A stretch of DNA of 64,000 nt from Haliclona indistincta (lineage: Eukaryota; Porifera; Demospongiae; Haplosclerida; Chalinidae). The notes under the pieces are model-generated. The model saw only the letters and a program-made list of their open reading frames with translations. It did not search any database and was not told the origin of the DNA. Position 1 is the first letter of the stretch; each line of letters begins with the position of its first letter. Below, in pieces: positions 55,375-64,000 of this stretch. The stretch is from contig OZ024788.1 in NCBI GenBank assembly GCA_964017065.1, positions 4,170,887 through 4,234,886 on the forward strand, in the 5' to 3' direction. Position numbers and translations under genes: made by a program.

Positions 55375-58300
55375 TCAGTCTAATTCCTCATCATACATCA
55401 TGTATTTCAAAGCTTTTTCCCCGTGCTCTTGTATTGCTTTTCGTTTTCTTTGCTCACATTTTTCTCTTTGTAAACTCGCTAGAATTGGTAGTACAAGCTT
55501 CAGGCTCTCATCTTGATTTTCTGCTTCATAAACTAAAGAGAGTGACCTATAGTCCTCATTATTCTGTTCTTCGATTTCTGCTAGATGATTATAAGAGGAT
55601 GGCACGTCCACTGGTACTAGCTGAGGTAATGAACGAATAGGACTGAAAAATTTATGAAGTATATCTTCAATTTGTTCTTTGCCTACACTGATTCCAATGC
55701 TGTTGATAGTTTGCAGAACATGTTTAAAACCCAGATCTGTTAGCATATATAGATCGTTATATTTCACAACCTTTAATGAGCGAATTTGCTCCAGAGCACT
55801 AACTAGTTCATTCACTTCACGTCTGTTTAAGTTAGCTGTGTTCCAACAAAAGCACTCAAGACTGGTGCTTTGGCGCAAAGCATTGCAGAATTCACTAAAC
55901 TCAGTAATTTGCCTGCACCTCCTCATAAACAAAATCACGACTAGTGTATTGATATTTGGCAAGACAAGAGACGGTATTAGTGATCCACTTCCTGTGCCAT
56001 GAAACCAGACATTTTTAAGTGTTGGGCAGTGGAGTTCTGGTAAAGATACTGCAGCTGGTAACTCGTCTTCAGCCCTATATGTGTATATCGCAAGTGCCTT
56101 CAGTGATACAAGTTTCTGTACACTATTAAGAAAGGGAAAAATTTGTTTTATACTTTCGAGCGTCATGTGGATGAGAGCCAAACCTTCTAGGGATGGAAAG
56201 AGTGATGACAATGAGCGACCAAGTTCTGGTTTTGGATATTCTTGATGTATATCTGTTAGCCAAATCCATGTGACTGACCCATATGATTTGTTGCTACCTA
56301 CAAATTTTTCAAAATGCTGCACAAATTTTTTCAGCATTGAAATGCTCTCGAATCGAAGACTCCATTGTGATGTTGGATCACTGTTAGCAACACACCAGGC
56401 AGTAACAAAGCATTCTAGTGGATTAGTAATAGTGGGAATAACGCTTTCGCATCTGAAAATTCGAGTAGTGAGCTCATGAGACTGAGTTTCAAACAGCATC
56501 TGAAAGAAGTACGGATTGCATTTTTTCTTGCTCACTGTGGAAGATATTGCCGCAAAATCAATATCAAAAAATTCAAGTGCTGCACCAATGTCATTACCAA
56601 GATTATCTTCGTCGTTCATCATCTTGTCTGCTGCTTTAAGAGATTTATTCAATCGCTCAGTAGGAACAAAAGAGAGCTTAGTGAGACCGGACAGAAAGTA
56701 AAGAGCTGGCCAAAAATAACCTGTAGTCATTCCATCCTTTACAAGTATGTCAAGAGGAAACAGGCTTGTCTTACTAACCAGTCTAATCATTTCCTGCTCT
56801 GAATTCATTCTAGACCAATGCAAGGCGGCTAAATATTCCTGTAGGGTCAGGTGTAAAAAGCAGTAAGAAACTGTTCTACCAAACATTAACTTTTCTTCTG
56901 CACTTTGCATCAGACCCATGTGATCACATGGAATGCTATCAAATATAAACTGTTTCTTCTCCAAACCCTCTGCTGCTAACTGGGACAGCTTCCAAAATTG
57001 TTCCTGTACTTCTGGGGGCACGTCCGACAATTTTGTAATTTCTCTTTCACACTTACTGTAGACCGGGTGATCATTGATATAGCGAATCAATGGGCTGAGA
57101 AGTACATCTGTGTAAAGCTGTGTCAGTGTAGTGGGAGCATAGGCTTTGCCTTTGTTCTTAGTCCATTTTTCGATGTACAAACCAGTGATTATAGCGCATT
57201 GAAGAGGAATGTACATTATGGAGTACACAAACGGGTTCGACTCCAAATAAGATTTAAAGTCGGGCAATACCTCAGGACACTTTTGGCAAGCTATTTTCAC
57301 ATACGATTTTATATCATCATCATTGAAACCAACTACTTCTATGCGTTGATGAATGCTATTTCTAAATTGAGAGCACAAACTTTTACTAGCTAGTGGTCGA
57401 CTGGTTATCATGATCGTTGCTTTAGGCAAGCACTTTCCTATCAGTAGTCGATTCAATATGCTACCATCAGTTCTATGGTCTTCCGATAACTCATCATATC
57501 CTTCCAGTAAAAAAAACACTCCTTCACCAAGTTCGCGAGTTACATAATCTAAAACCGCCTTTTTGATGGTATCGTTGTCATGATAAATAAGATCAGACAA
57601 CTGCTTTGCCTCTCGCACTTCCTTTGTACGCAATTGCAGCATAAGAACAATATCTCTATCTTGCAGCACCTTGCCTTCTGCCCATTGGCGGCATAGCTCC
57701 CATGATAACATTGTTTTTCCTATTCCTGGGCTACCTTCTACCAAAATGTGTCGTACCACAGACTGATCCTCACTTCTACCTATGTCCTCCATCTCCATTG
57801 GTCTCTTCTTCATTTTTATTGCAGCAATGTCTCCATACAGTTGCAACAAAAGACATTCGGATTTTAATTCAGAATTTTTCTTCTCCTCATTGCTGACTAG
57901 GTTGAGATGAATAAAGTCTTTTGGTTGGACTTCAAACGTCTCCTTAAGTTCCGGCGATTTGTTAGTGTAGAAATACTTGAGGTAGTCAATGTACTTCTGG
58001 ACGGCAGGAGAGTGTGGAATTCCAGCAGGTGAAATAGTGGGAGGGGGAGCAGGTTGATCTGAGAGAGGATGAAATAGAGGTTGAGTGCAAATCATTACAT
58101 TAAACACATGTGCTTTATATTCCAAAGTAAGGTATTATTATGTACACCCAAGATTACAGTCTGAAACTTTATTAGATCAAATTTTCTACTCCCTAAGGCT
58201 GCGTTTACACGGTGACGCGATGACCAAAAATGGAGAAAAGTACGCCGATTCACCACAGTGTTTTACTGTGTTTACACGACTTTATTTTCTTTAATGATTT

Positions 58301-61300
58301 TTATTATTGGATCAAAATCTCATTCTTGAATACCTTTTGCACGAGATTCATGCAAGATTGCACGTAAACTACACGTCATATCACGCAGTATTATCATAGC
58401 TCACGTGCAAAATTTCATGCATGATTATTGCACAATAGTGTGTGCTTTGCACTCGAGCAAAGTACGTTATTTTGTCGAGTACTGTATGAACACCAAGATA
58501 CAAGCCGACACAGAGTAAATTATCCATATCATTTCCTTAAGATCGAACTGTATGGCGGAAATTGAGCTGCTGACTTCGCTGGATGCTCAAGACGTACCTG
58601 TTTACCAAATACCCACTCCCATCTTCTTGCTGTGAATTTCAGAGTGTTCGTCACTTTTTAGAAGCACACATGCTGTATCCGTTCGAAAAAGTTTTGTACA
58701 TTTCAAGACTGAAAATACTGACAAATTCTTAAAATGGTCTAATACAAAAAACTGGCTACCCACACAGCTTTGCTAGTATGTTATCAATAACGCATACATA
58801 CTTTCTTGTACCCATTTTTTATACACAAAGTTGAAGAGTTGTACTATAAACTGAGTTGATCGCTTTTATTATACATGAAAAATACCCTGTCACTTAGTTT
58901 TAGAGGGGCGTGGCTATAATTAATGAACATTCTGCTCAATTATGGCATCTAGTTTTGAAGTGTTAGCTGTGTTTACTGCCCTTTCTGAATCCAGATGATG
59001 TATTAGATGGCCAGGATCATTCTTTTTAGGAGGCATTCGTCGAGTGGACTAGCTGGTATTTCGGCCATTGCACGCTGTCTCGATGAATGGCCCCGATTGT
59101 TCGCGCATAGACTATAGTGACGTAGTGGTAGTGGTACGAACGAGAGCTGCGTAATAAAATGTAAATTTTCTCACGTGCCTGTCAAGTTACTTCGCACAGA
59201 GTGTTTGTATAGGGTCATACGGCGTTCGATACTCTCTTTACATTATTTTACTCTTGGTAATGTACCTTACTAAGAATCAGTATATCACTCACCTAGTGCT
59301 TTTGTGATGCTATCAGCAACATGTCTCAGTGCAGGATGACCATTCACTGCCTCACATAGCTTTCTCACTACTTCTGCTGCTTTGGGGACAGACTTTATTG
59401 TAACCTCCACTGCGTTCAGTATTTTTGTGGCCAAGTCCATATTATTGGTATTAGTCGTTGAGAGTATGTTCTTATCATCTTCACTGATCAATTCTTTAGA
59501 GTAGAATACTGGTATTAGGCTAGATGGACTACTCAACATCGCCCTCATTAGTTGATCAAAGTGTGCACGGAACACTACGTACACAGCAGAGTTGTCATCA
59601 GCAACTGCAGACAGACTCAATATATGACCACTGAACAGCTATTCATTCATACCTTTCGGTCCGGGATTCTCTTCTATGTCTCCTGACAGCATAAGCTTAA
59701 TCCTGCTAACCACAACTTTAGAGTAAAGAGCTGGCATCATTTGAGCTGCTCTCAAGTGATTATTAGTTTTGCTATCAGCAGCTAAGAGACACTCCATCAT
59801 TGCAATAGTAATAATAATCATCATCACTCACTTGTCATGAAGACATCTGGATTCACTAATGATAAAGTGACTGATTGAACACAGTATTTTTGAATTGCAT
59901 CTCCGGAGAGCATCAGCTGGATTTCTTTAACCAAGCCTACATATAATGAAACACATTATTTAATTTTTACATCACTTATAATGGATCATTCTATACCAAA
60001 TGATGTGATTATTCCCATCAAGTACAGTACAGGTATGAATAGTGTTCGATAAGTCACTGCTCTCATGTGAGCATAGAACACATCCAGTTCATGTCCAGTA
60101 GCAACAGCAACTGTGAAGTATAAGACAATGTGTAACCACCTTATCACAACACACAGGAAATTATTTTCCCCCCTGTGTACACAAGGAAATACATTATAGG
60201 TCTTCATAGGTTCAGTTTTGCTAATGCCCACTTAATTGTGATAACAAAGTGAGAATTAATTATTAAGATAATAATTGCAGCATCTGATGTTATGATTTAC
60301 TTTGTGAGGGGTAACCTTTGTTGTACCATGGACTGGTAGTCCTTAAGATTGAAGGCACAAAGGGGAGAATATAGTATATTTCCTTGCAGTAGAGAATTCC
60401 CCAGTATACCCACTGGTTAGGTATACAGGGTAAATCTGTTCAAAAATTAATGTTTGTAATGATCATCTTACCTTCACTATACAGAATGCTAAAAACAGTA
60501 TTTTTAAGATCATATCTTTTAGTCAGACCAGTAATCAAGCACTGCACAATACATTTGTAGAGAACATTCTCGAATGAGTTAGAGTGCTGCATCCTAACGC
60601 CATTGAGCTATGTTTTATGATGGAACGTTTGCTATGCATTGGGAAATCACGTGCGCAAATAACAGCAAAATCACGTGCATACTAATGCTTCAACCTCCTC
60701 TGTATAAGCAAATTCCTCAGGTTGCCATGGTACAAGTCACCTATATTCCATGCCTACCAGGTGTGTATACCATTCACACTCAGTAATGTATTAATAAACC
60801 CTCCATCGGGTTAATTAACAAACTATTACCTTGTGTATATGGTATAGCTACTCACCTGGTAGGCATGGTTATACTTTCATACCTTCCCTATCATAATCTA
60901 GTAGGTTAGACTGTAAAAACTGTTTTTTCCTAGAACTTCAATCACTGATATTCCTATTCTATTGTCCAAAACACCTGTTTTTACTGGCTTCTCATAAATG
61001 CTTCTACACCTGCAAAAACTGATTAGCATTCACTATTTGCTGAATGCAAATGCTTCATAGTCTACTGGATAGATAGGCTGGACATAAAAAACAGCAGAGA
61101 ATTCCTTAATTCAGGGTTCCCAATTGCATTTACAGGCTGTCTGTTCAATGGCGCTCACAGAAAATAGAAACCATGGTGGTATTCACTCACTTGTCTCTAG
61201 GCTGGGGATAGCTATTAATGATGAAGTGGCAGGTTGAGCACAGTAGTTACACCCTACTTGACTAGACAACCCAAACTGCAAGTCTTTGACAACCAGACCT

Positions 61301-61656
61301 ATTATTAGAGAAGGTAAGTAATCCGCAGTCGCGTGAAATAATAGAAACTCAGTACTATGTAGCCAAACACTAGTACTATGCAGCCAGTATGTGTGTATGC
61401 AGCACTAACTTTTCTCCAGCATGCCAGGATTCACTAGCGAGGCAGCTGGCTGCGGAATGTAGTGGTATTGCCCTCCACTAGACAGCACTAGCAGGATAAT
61501 CACAGTGACCACTACTTCTATAGTGATCGTGGTCAGTGCCAGCAACAGCGACCAACTGGCTCCATCTGGTCGTAACACTTTAGCTCTTCTGCCGCTTGGA
61601 CCAACACAGACACGATGGAGACCGATCCTGGCTCGCCAGGTCGCGATATCAATCAT
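55375..61656 (-). CDS. NLR gene 2: membrane leader - 2A - CARD-like - NACHT - LRR-like
   Basis: Seven exons: 61410-61656, 61191-61298, 59997-60110, 59832-59936, 59653-59781, 59293-59604, 55375-58058 (1232 codons, all junctions phase 1 and GT-AG). Same architecture as the gene at 47681-53536: Arg-rich N-terminus, helix at ~36-58 with a small insertion (VVTVI), repeated leader exons, 2A core D226-P233, CARD-like 235-338, Pro-rich linker, Walker A GSPGIGKT 447-454, Walker B VFFLLEGYDEL 519-529, WH/HD2 and LRR-like C-terminus. Both copies keep open frames throughout, which argues for function. Introns 3-5 are only 48-60 nt; introns 2 and 6 exceed 1 kb. The paralogues differ most in the leader and near the C-terminus. 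Confidence 0.85.
59653..59781 (-). other. 2A ribosome-skipping exon of NLR gene 2
   Basis: The exon ends LMLSGDIEENPGP-K. The core D-I-E-E-N-P-G-P is encoded by 59680 down to 59657 (residues 226-233). The one variable residue of the motif (E here, K in gene 1) is exactly the position allowed to vary in 2A sequences (D-[VI]-E-x-N-P-G-P). The upstream VVVSRIKLMLSG matches gene 1. Predicted break between G232 and P233. Confidence 0.85.
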
Positions 61657-61760
61657 TTTTGCAACAAAACGGCAAAGGACACTGCAAACCAGAGCATGCA
61701 CGTATATTAAATAGTATATAGCCCCAGCGCGCATGCGTATTCAGTATGATTAATGTACGC
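61657..61760 (-). promoter_or_regulatory. NLR gene 2 promoter candidate
   Basis: Upstream of the conserved ATG there is a shared GTGTCCTTTGCCGTT block and a CGCGCATGCGTATTCAGTATG block at ~61728-61750 containing the palindromic GCGCATGCG (NRF-1-like). The same block occurs at 63358-63372 next to the deleted third copy, so it is ancestral to the cluster. Confidence 0.35.
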
Positions 61761-61789
61761 GTGCAAGGCGCGCGCACGATCTAGCTATC

Positions 61790-63047
61790 ATATTAGGGAG
61801 ACGTCAGACACGGTAGTGTCTCCCTATGTAGGGTTGAACGAGAAACAAGATGGCGGCTACATACAATGTATTAGCGTTCAAACGCTGATATTTCGCCTGG
61901 TGATGAATTTTATACGTCCAAAGACACTTAAATCTGCTATCTGGCGTTGCCCCATCTTACAGTAGCAAGGAGATTGCTCGAGATTGTTACTAAAGTGACG
62001 AACCTGGAAACGGTGAAAATCGAGTTTCGTCATCTTCGTTTTCTTCTTTCTTCCACTCGCCTAGCACCTTTACGTGAGCAGTACCGAGACCAAAACACCC
62101 ACGAACAGTCGTGAACTTCTCCTGGCATGTGCCTTTTGAACTTAGTTTTTAGCGAAACGTCGATATAAATTCCGCGATTTCTCGATCGTGATCCATGATT
62201 GTCAGCTAAGTGTTAGACGCCATTAATAATTATAGTGATTGCGCAAGGAGTATCTCAAGGAGTATATATAATTATCTCCTTGCACGCACGTGACCAAGCT
62301 GTGGTTAGCGCACGTGACCAAGCACAAGCTTGAGTATCGCCACGCCGTATAGATCACGGAGAACACATATTTGTCTGGAGTCTTCGAAGAACGGTAAGCT
62401 AGCAAGCGCAGAATCACCATTCTGCCTTGCCAGATAATTATAACCGCCGTAAACAAGTGTGGGCGGGCTCGTATGCACTGTATTCATGCATGCGTAGGCG
62501 AGCTGATATCTACAGCATAAGAATTATTTAGCTACAAGTTTAAAATTGTTAATAATAAAGAAAAGCCATCAACAACAGGAAAACCAAACCAATGGTGGAA
62601 ACAAAGATGGCACAGTAATTACATGATATTGAACTGTACTTCACTGAAAAAGAAAAAAAGGACACAAACAAGAAATTAAAATTAAAAAGATTTCTATCGA
62701 AATCAAAAGGATGTAGGGTTGTGAAATCTACCACTGGTCAACAATGTAAACTAACAAGGAACAAGCATGGAATGGTAACACGTTTGACTTGCTAACAGAC
62801 CATAGATCCCTACATCAGTGGCTGTACATAAGCTGTCACAAGCTGAATGCACGTCAGGTGTCAGTCAACAGCAACAAGCTAAGCTGAACTAGCTATAGTC
62901 AACTACAGCAGCCACTGATGTAGGGATCTATGGTCTGTTAGCAAGTCAATCGTGTTACCATTCCATGCTTGTTCCTTGTTAGTTTACATTGTTGACCAGT
63001 GGCAACCCTACATCCTTTTGATTTCGATAGAAATCTTTTTAATTTTC
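61790..63047 (-). mobile_element. composite foldback element, copy 13
   Basis: Reversed full-length copy inserted just upstream of NLR gene 2: outer block with TAGTGTCTCCCTATGTAGGG at ~61816, GCGTTCAAACGCTGAT at 61874, CACGTG sites near 62288 and 62312, arms at ~62685-62825 and ~62910-63045. A short extra ATAATTATCTCC/GGAGTATATATAATT stretch lies at ~62250-62285. Confidence 0.8.
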
Positions 63048-63400
63048 TTTCTTCCATAAGCACTCTACAGCTGAGTGCAGCAAACTTGACTCTCAGTTTG
63101 AGAAACAGATATAGACTACAGGGAAACAAATCACATTTGTACGGGTCAGGTGTGGTGTTGACCATAAACTAACAGTCAGCCGGGTCTGTAATCAAATTTG
63201 CGTTTAATTGGCTGAAACATAGGTACACTCAGGCTAAGTCTCTTCCACGTTATCGGCCAGGAGTATGCAGTTTGTAGCCGATACGTCGCGATATCAATCA
63301 TTTTGCAACAAAATCGGCAAGGACACTGCAAACCAGAGCATGCATGTAGTAGTCCCTGCGCGCATGCGTAATGCATGGCGAATAATAGAACACTCATGAT
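63048..63400 (-). pseudogene. scar of a deleted third NLR unit
   Basis: 63050-63286 matches the NLR spacer (53818-54065). At ~63286 it switches abruptly to the NLR start region: ATGATTGATATCGCGAC in the same orientation as the two genes, preceded by the conserved GTGTCCTT and GCGCGCATGCG blocks (63300-63372). After that ATG only a few codons remain before spacer sequence begins. An NLR body between start and spacer has been deleted. Confidence 0.7.
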
Positions 63401-63725
63401 AATAAATTTTCATTAATTTTTACATAATACAGTTTATCTATTTCTGAAAACAAGCTACTTGTTCCGAAGTTGTGATGGAAATTTTGTTGTTGTAGTATGC
63501 AGACCTTTAGTATGCTAATCAAGTGTTATCACTTTGCAACTGATTCTGGGCTCAAAGGTGAAACGTTGCTTAACCGCAAGAGCTATAATACACGTTAACC
63601 ACCACCACTGACCACCACCTAAATAATAGTCTAATTATAGTGAACAGCTAGACCACAGACATTCACAAGAAATCAGTAATTCAACTCCTGCAGCAAAATT
63701 ATATACTGTGTATTCTATTCTCAGT
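63401..63725. other. intergenic spacer at the right end
   Basis: AT-rich, no recognised element; 3' flank of the gene whose last exon is 63726-63928. Confidence 0.4.
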
Positions 63726-63928
63726 TTACACAACAGTTGTGTCAGAGAGTGATCTCTGCTGCCGTGACACAGCACTCTTGTCCATATCCTCCTCCTCCTC
63801 TTCGTCGTGTAACACGGCAGTAGTAGTAGTGACAGCAGATGGTGCTAGGGAGTTCTTGTGATGGCTGCCATGCAGTAGAACACTGGCTTCATTAGCTGCT
63901 GTTCCACTCTTCTGGATTTGGTATACAT
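63726..63928 (-). CDS. terminal exon of an unrecognised gene (5' part off window)
   Basis: Acceptor CCATTAG, then 66 codons to a TAA stop. It enters in phase 1 and reads DVYQIQKSGTAANEAS, a His/Ser stretch (HGSHHK), a Thr/Ala stretch and an acidic run (HDEEEEEDMDK). It looks like a disordered cytoplasmic tail. A decayed copy is at 42845-42990, next to the receptor gene, so the parent may belong to the same receptor or NLR cluster. Function unknown. Confidence 0.55.
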
Positions 63929-64000
63929 CTAATGGATAAAACAAAAATATAATAATTATAATCACAGACAAAATCAGTCTTACTGCTTTCATCAAACATC

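Overview
The window looks like nuclear DNA of a demosponge, most probably Amphimedon queenslandica or a close relative. It is AT-rich, has GT-AG introns as short as 47-60 nt, is crowded with foldback and MITE-type elements, and carries tandem NLR (NACHT) immune genes of the sponge type. The species is inferred from family recognition; no search was run.

Layout. Nearly all host coding sequence is on the minus strand. From right to left: (1) 63726-63928, the last exon of a gene running off the right edge; (2) 55375-61656 and 47681-53536, two seven-exon tandem NLR genes of 1232 and 1256 codons whose splice phases all agree, with remnants of further copies at 47140-47530 and 63286-63345; (3) 45306-45626, a small collagen-like reading frame; (4) 5362-42496, one very large receptor-like gene that I assembled from 20 phase-consistent exons (1031 codons, incomplete at the left edge). 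The receptor gene encodes a signal peptide, an Ig-like domain, an FN3 domain, a Thr/Ser-rich stalk and a membrane segment, followed by a long array of an unrecognised ~140-residue module. Its introns hold most of the transposable elements.

The most striking signal is in the NLR genes. Each has a perfect 2A ribosome-skipping motif (D-I-E-x-N-P-G-P) immediately before the CARD-like exon. If active, it would split each product into a ~230-residue membrane-anchored leader and a separate CARD-NACHT-LRR protein. The leader itself is built from duplicated exons, and the 2A motif sits where a sister exon reads LMLSGD followed by unrelated residues.

The mobile fraction includes: a composite foldback family present 13 times (two copies head to head as a 2.4-kb palindrome); a two-gene pogo/jerky-like DNA transposon carrying a transposase and a divergent HIRAN-domain gene; a Mutator-like element (9-bp target duplication) with a hAT-like element nested inside (8-bp duplication); several TA-flanked MITEs; a decayed Ty3/gypsy fragment with its LTR; and an element with an embedded tRNA-like Pol III unit. 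There is no sign of prokaryotic organisation, CRISPR or rRNA.
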